Positions 48,413 to 56,999 of a stretch of 64,000 bases of DNA are shown here, piece by piece. The DNA comes from Kineosporia aurantiaca JCM 3230. GTDB lineage: Bacteria; Actinomycetota; Actinomycetes; Actinomycetales; Kineosporiaceae. The notes below the pieces were generated by a model that was not told where the DNA came from, did no database searches, and saw only the letters and a list, made by a program, of their open reading frames with translations. Every line of letters starts with the position of its first letter. The first letter of the stretch is position 1. Made by a program: the position numbers and the translations under genes. The DNA lies in contig JODP01000007.1 in assembly GCA_000719025.1 (NCBI GenBank), forward strand, positions 248,001-312,000. Reading direction: 5' to 3'.

Positions 48413-49468
48413 GTAGGCCGTCAGACGTGCCCGCTCGGCCATGGTGTCCACCAGCAGGTATTCATCGTCCGCGTGAGCCCCGCCGCCGACCGCGCCGAGG
48501 CCGTCCAGGGTAGGCACACCAACTGCCGCGGTGAGATTGCCATCGCTACCCCCACCGACCGCGACGCCCCGGATGCCCGGCCCGAAGCCCTGGGCCAGGG
48601 CGAAGAGCTGTTTCGAGGCGGACTCCGGCATCGGCGGCCGATGGATGCCGCCGGAAACCTCCAGGCGAGCACCGGTAAGCACGGGGGTAAGCGCAGCGAA
48701 ACCGGCCTCTACGCGTTCCTTTTCCTCCGTCGTCTCCACTCGGACGTCGACCACCACCGAAGCTTCCGCCGGAACAACGTTGCTGGCTGTCCCCGCGGTG
48801 CTGACCGTGGGCGTGACCGTGGTGCCGGCCTCGGGACGGTTCAGCGCCGCAATGGCAAGAACCTGGTGTGACGCCTCCACGAGCGCGTTGACCCCAGCCT
48901 CGGGCTCCAGCCCCGCATGGGAGGCCCGGCCGACAACGCTGACCGTGAACGTGCCGCAGCCCTTGCGCCCCGTCTTCAACGCCCCGCCCTCGCCGGCCCC
49001 CTCGAACACCAGCACCGCCCCGCACGCCAGCGCCAGTTCCTCGATCAGCGCCCGCGAGGCCCCGGACCCGACTTCCTCGTCCGCGGTGATCAGGATCTCG
49101 ACACCTTCGCGGCGGTCGGCCTGCGCCAATCCGTGAACGGCCTGCACCAGCCCACCCAGCATGTCGAAAACCCCCGGCCCGTAAGCCTTGCCGTCCTTCA
49201 CCAGGAAAGGACGCCGGGCCAGGGTGCCCAGCGGGAAGACGGTGTCGTGGTGGCCGAGGATGAGAAGCCGGGGCTCGCCGCCGCCGGACCAGCGCACGTG
49301 GGGACCCGCGTCACTCTCCTCGAGCCAGGCCCGGCCACCCAGGCGGTGCTCGATGAGGTCGGCCACGGCTTGGGCGGAGGTGCGCAGGGCGGCCAGATCG
49401 CCGGAGGGGGACTCGATCTCGATGAGCTTGCCGAGGTCCTCGAGCATGGCCGCGGTGTCGGGTTCCAT
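48389..49468 (-). CDS. M20-family metallohydrolase, paralogue of the operon enzyme
   Basis: A 359-residue M20 enzyme clearly related to that at 2470-3579: GHHDTVFPLG, FDMLGGLVQ, TADEEVGSGASR, GRASHAGLEPEAGVNA, GGGSDGNLTAA and GAVGGGAHADDEYL. The metal ligands are kept, while the MKAG segment is changed to MLGG. ATG at 49468 follows a leaderless -10. It may be an N-acyl-amino-acid amidase or glutamate-carboxypeptidase-like enzyme. It stands alone, so it may either back up the operon desuccinylase or have another acyl preference. Confidence 0.87.
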   Translation of the reverse strand: MEPDTAAMLEDLGKLIEIESPSGDLAALRTSAQAVADLIEHRLGGRAWLEESDAGPHVRWSGGGEPRLLILGHHDTVFPLGTLARRPFLVKDGKAYGPGVFDMLGGLVQAVHGLAQADRREGVEILITADEEVGSGASRALIEELALACGAVLVFEGAGEGGALKTGRKGCGTFTVSVVGRASHAGLEPEAGVNALVEASHQVLAIAALNRPEAGTTVTPTVSTAGTASNVVPAEASVVVDVRVETTEEKERVEAGFAALTPVLTGARLEVSGGIHRPPMPESASKQLFALAQGFGPGIRGVAVGGGSDGNLTAAVGVPTLDGLGAVGGGAHADDEYLLVDTMAERARLTAYLVNAILA

Positions 49469-49481
49469 TCCGGTGATCCTA
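49469..49481 (-). promoter_or_regulatory. Leaderless promoter -10 (TAGGAT) of the second M20 gene
   Basis: TAGGAT (49481-49476) ends 7 nt before the ATG at 49468. Confidence 0.55.
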
Positions 49482-49536
49482 GGCGTGGGTTCGGAAGGGC
49501 TGCACTGAGCGGGTGGTGGTGGCAGGGTGGTGCGCC

Positions 49537-50004
49537 ATGGGGATTGAGCGGTTCGAAGTCCAGCGGACGATCGCAGCGCCGCCGAGCGCGGTGTTCAGCA
49601 TCCTTACCTCCCCGGAGGGCCACGTCAGCATTGACGCGTCCGGCATGCTGCAGTGGGCTGAAGGGGAACGGGTGACGGCGGTGGGGGACCGCTTCGTGGT
49701 GCACATGGACCGCGAGTCCCTGAACGACCTGCCGATGGGCAAGTACGACGTCACGGTGATCATCACGCGCTTCACCCCGGACACCGAGATCGAGTGGACG
49801 ATCTCCGGCACGGTGCAGCCACCGATCGAGCACCTCTGGGGGTATCAGCTGGCCCCGCATGAGCAGGGCACGCTGGTCACGTCGTACTACGACTGGAGCC
49901 GGATCCATCCGCGGTACCGGGGAGCGGTGAACTTCCCGATCCTCCCGGAGGCCGGCCTGCGGGCGACTCTCGGCATCCTGGCCCGCACAGTGGAGAAGCA
50001 TTGA
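49537..50004 (+). CDS. SRPBCC (START-like) family protein
   Basis: A 155-residue protein of the SRPBCC/polyketide-cyclase fold: start MGIERFEVQRTIAAPPSAVFSILTS, GDRFVVHMDR, ITRFTPDTEIEWTI, and the C-terminal helix LPEAGLRATLGILARTVEKH. The fold forms a hydrophobic pocket; the ligand is unknown. ATG at 49537 matches the conserved N-terminus; a GTG at 49513 is in frame. Confidence 0.8.
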   Translation: MGIERFEVQRTIAAPPSAVFSILTSPEGHVSIDASGMLQWAEGERVTAVGDRFVVHMDRESLNDLPMGKYDVTVIITRFTPDTEIEWTISGTVQPPIEHLWGYQLAPHEQGTLVTSYYDWSRIHPRYRGAVNFPILPEAGLRATLGILARTVEKH

Positions 50005-50067
50005 TGCTTTCGTAGGTCTCGGGGCCTTGGGCGTCAGTACAAGGTCGCCATGGGGACGAACCCGACG

Positions 50068-50080
50068 TAGCGTGAGCGGT
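50068..50080 (+). promoter_or_regulatory. Leaderless promoter -10 (TAGCGT) of the DUF3500 gene
   Basis: TAGCGT (50068-50073) ends 7 nt before GTG at 50081. Confidence 0.55.
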
Positions 50081-51211
50081 GTGACCAATGGGGATCTTGC
50101 CGCGACCATGGCCCAAACCGCGCGGGCCTGGCTGGAGAGCCTGAACGCCCAGCAGCGGGCGGTCGCGCTCTACCCCTGGCCGTCCGACGCTGAGCGCCGG
50201 AACTGGTACTACACCCCGACCGATCACGGCGGCCTGGCGCTGAACCAGATGCGGCCCGGTCAGCAGGGGCTGGCCATGCGGCTGCTCGCGAGCGGGCTCT
50301 CGGACGCGGGTTACGTCACCGCCTCGACGATCATCGGGCTGGAGAACGTGCTCGACAAGGCCGACGGCTGGGAGGTCGACTGGGGCCGGGACCGGGGACG
50401 CGACCCGCAGCTGTACTGGCTGCGGATCTTCGGGGATCCGGGGGAGGCGGGCACGACCGGTCCGTGGTCCTGGCGGTTCGGTGGGCATCACGTCTCGGTG
50501 CAGCACCTGATCCTCGACGGGGCGGTGCGCTCGAGTACACCGTGCTTCCTGGGAGCCGACCCCGCGGCGTCCCCCCTTCTGGGTGGCCTGTTCCTGCGAC
50601 CGCTGGCCGCGACCGAGGATCTGGGCGGCGAGCTGGTGCGGTCGCTGGACCCGGAGCAGGCCGCCCGGGCGGTGCTCGCCCCGGTGGCGCCGGTCGACCT
50701 GGTCACCGGGAACCGGTCGCGGATCGCGGAGGGCGACAACGTGATGCCGCTGATGGACCTGTGGCGCAACCGGTTCACCGTGCCGCGGCTGCGGGATCAC
50801 GTCGAGGGAATCCACGAGATGGCCGAGACCCGGGCCGGCACACTTCCCGAACACCGGGAGGCGGTGCAGTACTCGTCCGATCCCAAAGGCATTCCGGCCA
50901 GCTGGCTGTCGGCCTCTCAGCAGGAGATCCTGAGGCGGCTTCTGCGGACGTTCACCGAACGCGTCCCCAAATCACTGGCCGATCAGGAGGCCGAGAAGTA
51001 CGCCGGGAGTCTGCTCGAGGCCGTGCATTTCGCCTGGGCGGGAAGTACCGAGCCGGGACGTCCGCACTACTTCCGGCTCCAGGCGCCGGGTCTGGTTGCT
51101 GAGTGGGACAATACACAGAGGGACGCCAATCACGCGCACTCGGTCTGGCGGGACCCGGAGAACGACTTCGGTGAGGACGTGCTGAGCCGTCATCTGGCCC
51201 AGTTCCACTAG
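50081..51211 (+). CDS. DUF3500-family protein
   Basis: A 376-residue protein of the DUF3500 type: early LNAQQRAVALYPW, RNWYYTPTDHGGLALNQM, LRIFGDPGEAGTTGPWSWRFGGHHVSVQHLI (from LRIF to QHLI), and late FAWAGSTEPGRPHYFRLQAPGLVAEWDN. The GHH and RxHxxD-like histidines recur in the family and could bind a metal or cofactor. The function is unknown. GTG at 50081 is set by a leaderless -10 and by the start of the conserved region. The stop shares CTAG with the GGDEF-EAL gene. Confidence 0.85.
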   Translation: MTNGDLAATMAQTARAWLESLNAQQRAVALYPWPSDAERRNWYYTPTDHGGLALNQMRPGQQGLAMRLLASGLSDAGYVTASTIIGLENVLDKADGWEVDWGRDRGRDPQLYWLRIFGDPGEAGTTGPWSWRFGGHHVSVQHLILDGAVRSSTPCFLGADPAASPLLGGLFLRPLAATEDLGGELVRSLDPEQAARAVLAPVAPVDLVTGNRSRIAEGDNVMPLMDLWRNRFTVPRLRDHVEGIHEMAETRAGTLPEHREAVQYSSDPKGIPASWLSASQQEILRRLLRTFTERVPKSLADQEAEKYAGSLLEAVHFAWAGSTEPGRPHYFRLQAPGLVAEWDNTQRDANHAHSVWRDPENDFGEDVLSRHLAQFH

Positions 51212-53448
51212 AGAGCAGTGGTGATCGTCGTGTCCTGAGCCGCTTTCGGGCGTCCCAAATAATAGCCCTGAGCCAGTTCGCAGCCGATTGCGACCAGCCG
51301 GTCGAGCTGCTCCTGCGTCTCCACGCCCTCCGCGACCACGTCCAGGTTGAACGCGTGCGCCGCGGTGACCATCAGCTGGACCAGAGCCTGGGTGGCGGGA
51401 TCGTCCGAGCGCAGGAACGACTGGTCGATCTTCAGGGTGTCGACCTGAAGCTTCTGCAGCTGACCGATACTCGTGTACCCGGTACCGAAATCGTCCAGAC
51501 TGACGGTGACCCCCAGCGTCCGTAGATCTCGGAGGTGGGCGTCGGCGGTCGGTTCGTCCAGCAGCACCGTCTCGGTGATCTCGAGGACCAGCCGGCTGGC
51601 CTCCAGACCGCTGTCGTGCAGCGCCTGGCGGACCTCGTCGACCAGACTGCGGGAGGCCAGATGACGGGCCGAGATGTTCACCGCCATGGTGATGTCCCCG
51701 TGTCCCTCCGGATCGGCCTGCGTCCACTCGGCCAGTTGCCGGGTCGCCCGCCGAAGCACCCAGCGGCCGATCTCGCAGATCAGCAGGCTCTCTTCGGCGG
51801 TGGGGATGAAGTCGTTGGGCGGGACCATCCCGCGTTCGGGATGGCGCCAGCGGATCAGTGCCTCGTAGGAGCGCAGTTGGCCGGTGGCCACGCTCATCAC
51901 CGGTTGGTAGTGCAGCTCGAACTGGTCCGTGGCCAGCCCGTGCCGGATCTCGGCCTCCAGCTTGGCCCGGGCCTCCAGCTCGGTGCGCAGGGCCTGGTCG
52001 AAGATCTCGGCCCGCCCGCGCCCGTTGCTCTTGGCCCGGTAGGCGGCCAGGTCGGCGTCCTGCAGGAGCTGTTCCGGGTCGGTCTGGCCGTCTCGGGCCA
52101 GGGCGATGCCGACGCTGGCGCCGACCTGGGCCTTGCCCGCGGCGGTCAGGATCGGCGCGCTGACGATGGTGACCAGGCGCTCGGCGATGTCCATCAGCTC
52201 GGCCGGGCTGGGCACCGGGTCGATCAGCACCACGAACTCGTCGCCGCCCTGCCGGCCGACCACGTCCCCGGCCCGCAGCACGCTCTTCATCCGCTCCGCG
52301 GTGGTGCGCAGCACCTCGTCGCCGGCGGCGTGCCCGAGCTGGTCATTGACCCGTTTGAAGTAGTCCAGGTCGACGAACAGCAGGGCGACCTCCTCCCCGG
52401 AGCGCCGGGCCCGGTGCATCAGAGCGGCCAGCGTCTCCATCAGGTAGGCCCGGTTCGGCAGGTCGGTCAGGGCGTCGTGCGCGGCCTGGTGGGCCAGGTC
52501 CTCGCGGAAGGCATCGCGCTGCTGGGTCGAGGCCTCGAGCTGTCGCATGGCCAGCCACATCCGGGCCGGTACGAGCAGGGAGAGCAGGGTGGAGGCGATC
52601 GCCAGGGGGACCTGGTCGAGAGCGTGGTGACGGACGTGGTCGGTGAGTAGCAGTCCGGGGATCACCATCAGGGCGGCGTACATCCCGAGCAGCCGTCCGG
52701 CGGACATCCCGTGGCCCGACCTGGCCCCGGTCTGCGCCGCGGGGGTGCGCGCCGCGCTGAGCCCGGCCCCGGCGAAGCCGAGGTACATGACGAAGTACGG
52801 AATCATCGTCACCCGGTCCTGGATGGTGACGGCGCCGTCGTTGATCCCGTAGAGCATGTCGCCGATCAGATGCCCGGCCACGGCCAGGCTCAGCCAGCGC
52901 GCGACCAGCGGATCGGCCACGTCCGCGGGGCTGGTGAGCAGCCCGACCGCGAGCGCGAGCAGGAGCATGTTGGTGAGCGGGTACCCCAGCGTGGTGATCC
53001 CGGCCGCCGAGGTCACGTCGGTCAGGTCGCGGACCAGGGTGAACCAGAACAGCAGCCCACCGGCCACGGTGACCACCGCCGTGTCCAGGGCCCCGGCGAG
53101 GTCACGCGGGCGCTTGATGTGCAGCAGGGCCAGGCCCACGGCGAGCGCGAGGTTGCCCAGGAGATACCCGGCGTCCTCCACCGAGGGGTAGGGCACCGGG
53201 TCGCCGGTGATCTCGTAGACCAGCTGGCCGATGTCGCCGGCGAAGATCAGGCCGGCCCCGAGACCGACGAAGGCCCACGCCGTCCTGGCCGGGCGGTTGC
53301 GGCCGGCGGCCAGGCCGAGGACGGCCAGGGCGGAGAGTTCGGTCAGTAATTGGAGGACGTTCTGGGCGAGTCCCCGGGGGACCAGCCAGTAGGCGGCAAT
53401 CAGGACGGCGATGCCGACCGCGTACCGCCGTTCGAAGGCCTTCCCCAT
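51208..53448 (-). CDS. Membrane-bound GGDEF-EAL cyclic-di-GMP protein
   Basis: A 746-residue protein. Residues 8-300 carry about nine to ten membrane helices. A short coiled linker leads to a GGDEF domain (about 325-485) with intact RQGGDEF, then an EAL domain (about 500-735) with EALIRW and the conserved NISARHL, ETVLL, DDFGTGY, KIDQSF and EGVET motifs. Both catalytic signatures look complete, so it could make or break c-di-GMP depending on a membrane signal. In actinomycetes c-di-GMP controls development. ATG at 53448 begins MGKAFERR; a further start is possible. Confidence 0.93.
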   Translation of the reverse strand: MGKAFERRYAVGIAVLIAAYWLVPRGLAQNVLQLLTELSALAVLGLAAGRNRPARTAWAFVGLGAGLIFAGDIGQLVYEITGDPVPYPSVEDAGYLLGNLALAVGLALLHIKRPRDLAGALDTAVVTVAGGLLFWFTLVRDLTDVTSAAGITTLGYPLTNMLLLALAVGLLTSPADVADPLVARWLSLAVAGHLIGDMLYGINDGAVTIQDRVTMIPYFVMYLGFAGAGLSAARTPAAQTGARSGHGMSAGRLLGMYAALMVIPGLLLTDHVRHHALDQVPLAIASTLLSLLVPARMWLAMRQLEASTQQRDAFREDLAHQAAHDALTDLPNRAYLMETLAALMHRARRSGEEVALLFVDLDYFKRVNDQLGHAAGDEVLRTTAERMKSVLRAGDVVGRQGGDEFVVLIDPVPSPAELMDIAERLVTIVSAPILTAAGKAQVGASVGIALARDGQTDPEQLLQDADLAAYRAKSNGRGRAEIFDQALRTELEARAKLEAEIRHGLATDQFELHYQPVMSVATGQLRSYEALIRWRHPERGMVPPNDFIPTAEESLLICEIGRWVLRRATRQLAEWTQADPEGHGDITMAVNISARHLASRSLVDEVRQALHDSGLEASRLVLEITETVLLDEPTADAHLRDLRTLGVTVSLDDFGTGYTSIGQLQKLQVDTLKIDQSFLRSDDPATQALVQLMVTAAHAFNLDVVAEGVETQEQLDRLVAIGCELAQGYYLGRPKAAQDTTITTAL

Positions 53449-53528
53449 CCTTGGGTCATCGGAATCTCCGAGGCGCGGGTTGAGCCGCTGCGGCAGCGTG
53501 AGGTCAGTGACTCACGGTGAATGACGTC

Positions 53529-53541
53529 TAGGATGGGATTT
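53529..53541 (+). promoter_or_regulatory. Leaderless promoter -10 (TAGGAT) of the SARP gene
   Basis: TAGGAT (53529-53534) ends 7 nt before GTG at 53542, which is preferred to the in-frame ATG at 53521. Confidence 0.55.
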
Positions 53542-56370
53542 GTGCGTTTCCGGGTGCTGGGTCCGCTCCGCGGCTGGGTCGATGAGGCGGAGTTGTCCCT
53601 CGGTCCGCCCAAGCAGCGCGCGCTCCTCGCGTTATTGCTGGTCAGAGCCGGGCAACCGGTTTCGCTGCACGAGATCGTCGACCTGATCTGGGGTGCGGAC
53701 CCGCCCGACACGGCCGTCAACGTGGTGCACCGGCACGTCGCCGCCCTGCGGAGAACTTTGGAACCGGGACTTGCCGCGCGTGGACAATCACAATGGGTAA
53801 CCAGGGTGGCGTCCGGTTATCGTCTCGATCTGCCTCTCGGGGCCCTGGACCTTGCGGATTTCCGCGCCCTCGTGCAGCTCGCCGAGACAGCGCCCGAAGG
53901 GGAAGCCGCGCGGGCTCTGGTGCGCGCCCTGGAGCTCTGGAACGGGCCGGTGGTCGCCGACCTGTCCCCGGAGGTGCGCGAGCACCCGGCCTTCGTCGCG
54001 GTCGAGGCCGAGTACCTGGCCGCCCTGCGCCGGGCCGCCGATCTGGCCGGACGGGCGGGACCGGAGGTCGCCGGGGACCTGATGCCGATCCTGCGCGAGG
54101 CCGCGGTCCGGCATCCGCTGGACGAGGCGGTGCAGGCCCGGCTGATGCGGGTGCTGGCCACGCTGGGGCGCACGGCCGAGGCGATGGACCTGTTCGAGGC
54201 CGTGCGCTCGCGGCTGGCCGCCGAACTGGGACTGCCCCCGAGCGCGGAACTGCGGGAGGCCCGCCGGTTGCTCCTCGAAGAGCAGCCGGTTCCCGAGCCT
54301 CCGCCGCGGCCGGATCCCGGGGAAGACCCGGAGGCGGTGGTCCACCCGGCCCAGTTGCCGGCCGATCTGGCCACTTTCACCGGCCGGCGGCACGAGCTCG
54401 AAGTCGTCACCTCGCTGCTGAACGCTCCGGGCAGCCCCACCGCCCCGCGGATCGTGGTGCTCAGCGGTATGGGCGGGGTCGGCAAGACAACCTTGGCAGT
54501 GCACTGGGCGCACCAGGTGGCCGACCGGTTCCCGGACGGCCAGTTGTACGTGAACCTGCGCGGATTCCATCCCAGCGGCGCCGTGATGGGCCCGGCCGAG
54601 ACGTTGCGCTCGTTCCTGGACGCGCTGGGCGTTGCCCGCCACCGGATCCCGGCCGGGCTGGAGGCCCAGGCCTCGCTCTACCGCAGCCTGCTGGCCGGCC
54701 GGCGGATGCTGATCCTGCTGGACAACGCCCGCGACAGTGAGCACGTCCGACCCCTGCTGCCGGGTACCACCGGAAGCCTGGCCATCGTCACCAGCCGCAG
54801 CCAGTTGATCGACCTGGTCGCCACCGAGGGCGCCCACCCGATCGGCCTGGACCCCCTGCCGCACGCCGACGCGCTGCGCTTCCTCTCCGCCCGGCTCGGG
54901 GCCGACCGCACCGCGCTCGAGGCCGATGCCGCCGCCGAGGTGGTCGAGCTGTCCGGGCGCCTGCCGCTGGCCCTGGCCCTGGTCTGCGCGCACGTCGCGG
55001 TCAACCCGGCGCGATCGCTGCAGGCCGTGGCCGGTGCGCTGCGCGAGATCGGCGGCCTGGAGTCGCTGAGCGGGGAGACCGCCGACGTCCGGGCGGTGTT
55101 CTCCTGGTCCTACCATGCCCTTTCGCCGGAGGCCGCCCGGCTGTTCCGGCTGCTCGGGCAGCACCCGGGCCCGGACTGCTCGGTCGAGGCGGTGACCAGC
55201 CTGGCCGGCCGCAGCCGGGCCCAGGTCCGGCCGGTGCTGGCCGAGTTGCTGCGGGCCAGCCTGATTTTCGAGTCCCGGCCCGGCCGGTTCGGGTGCCACG
55301 AGCTGCTACGGGCCTACGCCGGTGACCTGGCGGCGCAGCCGGAGCATCTGGAGGAATCGGGCCGGGCCCGGGAGCGGCTGCTGGACCACTACCTGCACAG
55401 CGCGGACGCGGCCGCGGACGCGCTGGCGCCCAGCCGGGACCGGATCGCCCTGCCCCCGCCGGTGGCCGGCACCCGGGTCCAGACCTTCGCGACCGCCCAG
55501 GACGCGGCGGCCTGGCTGGAGACCGAGCGGTCGGCCCTGGTCGCGGTGATCCGGCAGGACCAGCCGCCCGGAAGTGCCCGCCACACCTGGCAACTGGCCG
55601 CGACGATCGAGAGCTACCTGGACCGGACCGGGGCCTGGACGGTCCAGGTGGGGATCCAGACCCTGGCCGTGCGGGCGGCCCGGAACAGCGGCGACCTGCC
55701 CGGCCTGGCCCGCGCCACCTGCGCGCTCGGCTTCGCGCAGAACCGGCTCGGGCTGGAGCAGGAGGCCACTCGCAACCTGACCGAGGCCGCCGCCCTGTTC
55801 GACCGGCTGCACGACGACAAGGGCCGGGCCTTCGCCCACCGTCGCCTGGCGTTCCAGGCCAACGGCCGCGGCGACCACCGCACCGCGCTGGCCTACTACC
55901 AGGTGGCCGCCGCGCTGTACCGGGCCGGCAACGACGTGAGCGGTCAGGGCTGGGTGCACAACGAGGTCGGCTGGACCCACATCCTGCTCGGCGAGTACGA
56001 GCGGGCGCTGGTCGAGTGCCGGGAGTCGATCACCCTGAACCGGCAGGTGGACAACCCGAACGGCGAGGCCGCGGCCTGGGACAGCCTGGGTTACGCGCAG
56101 CACCACCTGGGGCAGTACGAAGCGGCGCTGAACTCCCTGGGCCGGGCCCTGGTGATCTACCGGGACATCGCCGACCGCTACCTGGAGGCCGACACCCTGG
56201 TGCACATCGGGGACGCGCACCTGGGCGCCGGCCGGCCCTCGGCCGCGGTCCGGGCCTGGGACCAGGCGCTGGCCATCCTGCAGGACGTCGGCCACCCGGA
56301 CGCCGGTTCGGTGCGCGACAAGGTCCTGGCCCTGGCGGTGAACCCGGCCCTGCTGCGCGACCGCACCTGA
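53542..56370 (+). CDS. SARP-type regulator (HTH-BTAD-NB-ARC-TPR, AfsR-like)
   Basis: A 942-residue large SARP. An OmpR-like winged helix occupies residues 1-95 (VRFRVLGPLRGWVDEAEL, QRALLALLLVRAGQPVS). The BTAD helical domain covers about 100-245. An NB-ARC/STAND ATPase starts near 270, with Walker A GMGGVGKT (309-316), LLDNARDS and RLPLALAL. C-terminal TPR repeats lie at about 690-900 (ALAYYQVAAALYRAGN, AWDSLGYAQHHLGQYEAALN). AfsR-like proteins are ATP-dependent activators of secondary metabolism or development. No biosynthetic cluster is visible here. The neighbouring ECF sigma and type VII genes are possible targets. Confidence 0.93.
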   Translation: MRFRVLGPLRGWVDEAELSLGPPKQRALLALLLVRAGQPVSLHEIVDLIWGADPPDTAVNVVHRHVAALRRTLEPGLAARGQSQWVTRVASGYRLDLPLGALDLADFRALVQLAETAPEGEAARALVRALELWNGPVVADLSPEVREHPAFVAVEAEYLAALRRAADLAGRAGPEVAGDLMPILREAAVRHPLDEAVQARLMRVLATLGRTAEAMDLFEAVRSRLAAELGLPPSAELREARRLLLEEQPVPEPPPRPDPGEDPEAVVHPAQLPADLATFTGRRHELEVVTSLLNAPGSPTAPRIVVLSGMGGVGKTTLAVHWAHQVADRFPDGQLYVNLRGFHPSGAVMGPAETLRSFLDALGVARHRIPAGLEAQASLYRSLLAGRRMLILLDNARDSEHVRPLLPGTTGSLAIVTSRSQLIDLVATEGAHPIGLDPLPHADALRFLSARLGADRTALEADAAAEVVELSGRLPLALALVCAHVAVNPARSLQAVAGALREIGGLESLSGETADVRAVFSWSYHALSPEAARLFRLLGQHPGPDCSVEAVTSLAGRSRAQVRPVLAELLRASLIFESRPGRFGCHELLRAYAGDLAAQPEHLEESGRARERLLDHYLHSADAAADALAPSRDRIALPPPVAGTRVQTFATAQDAAAWLETERSALVAVIRQDQPPGSARHTWQLAATIESYLDRTGAWTVQVGIQTLAVRAARNSGDLPGLARATCALGFAQNRLGLEQEATRNLTEAAALFDRLHDDKGRAFAHRRLAFQANGRGDHRTALAYYQVAAALYRAGNDVSGQGWVHNEVGWTHILLGEYERALVECRESITLNRQVDNPNGEAAAWDSLGYAQHHLGQYEAALNSLGRALVIYRDIADRYLEADTLVHIGDAHLGAGRPSAAVRAWDQALAILQDVGHPDAGSVRDKVLALAVNPALLRDRT

Positions 56371-56426
56371 AGGCCGACGGAAGAGGAACGTCAGAACTCC
56401 GTCAGATTTCCGGAACCGGGGCTGCC

Positions 56427-56438
56427 TACGTTCGCGCC
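56427..56438 (+). promoter_or_regulatory. Leaderless promoter -10 (TACGTT) of the ECF sigma gene
   Basis: TACGTT (56427-56432) ends 6 nt before ATG at 56439. A GGAAC at 56412-56416 could suggest an ECF-type -35, but the spacing is short. Confidence 0.5.
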
Positions 56439-56999
56439 ATGACCGCCATGATCACGGCCGCGAGCAGTGCCCCGCCGGGGCCGTCCGCGGACCTCGACGC
56501 CCTGCTCACCGATCACTCCCGGGTCCTACTGGCCTACACCGAGTCGCTGGTCAACGACCACCACCTGGCCGAGGACATCGTGCAGGAGACCCTGATCCGG
56601 GCCTGGCGGCACGCCGGTGGGCTGAACCCGGCCCGCGGCTCGGTCCGGGGCTGGCTGCTGACCGTGGCCCGCAACCTGGCCATCGACCGGATCCGCAGCG
56701 CCAGCTCCCGGCACGAGAGCGTCGGCACCGAGCACCGTCCCGAGTCGCCGCTGGGGCCGTCGTCGGGGGCGTCGTCGGGCGGAGTGCACCCCGACCACGC
56801 CGACCAGGTGGTGGCCGCCCAGGTGACCGCGGACCTGCTGGCCGGGCTGTCGCCCGAGCACCGGGAGGTGATCCGGCACACCTGCCTGGACGGCTGGACG
56901 GCCAAGGAGACCGCGCGGGCGCTCGGTATCCCGATCGGGACGGTGAAATCCCGTCGGCACTACGCCCTCTCGGTGCTGCGAAGGCGCCTGGGCGCCTAG
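56439..56999 (+). CDS. ECF RNA polymerase sigma factor
   Basis: A 186-residue ECF sigma factor. Region 2 (about 25-90) has LLAYTESLVNDHHLAEDIVQETLIRAWRH and the DRIRSASSR segment. A Ser/Gly-rich linker (98-115) precedes region 4 (about 130-180), with GLSPEHREVIRHTCLDGWTAKETARALGIPIGTVKSRRHYAL (from GLSP to HYAL). The TCLDGWTAKETA form resembles actinobacterial SigL/SigC-like ECFs. No anti-sigma gene follows; the stop shares CTAG with the convergent type VII-associated gene. Confidence 0.92.
   Translation: MTAMITAASSAPPGPSADLDALLTDHSRVLLAYTESLVNDHHLAEDIVQETLIRAWRHAGGLNPARGSVRGWLLTVARNLAIDRIRSASSRHESVGTEHRPESPLGPSSGASSGGVHPDHADQVVAAQVTADLLAGLSPEHREVIRHTCLDGWTAKETARALGIPIGTVKSRRHYALSVLRRRLGA

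Noticed and set aside
56412..56432. GGAAC...CGTT as an ECF autoregulatory promoter for the sigma gene at 56439
   Set aside because: The spacing of about 12 nt is too short for the usual 16-17 nt; only the -10-like TACGTT was kept.
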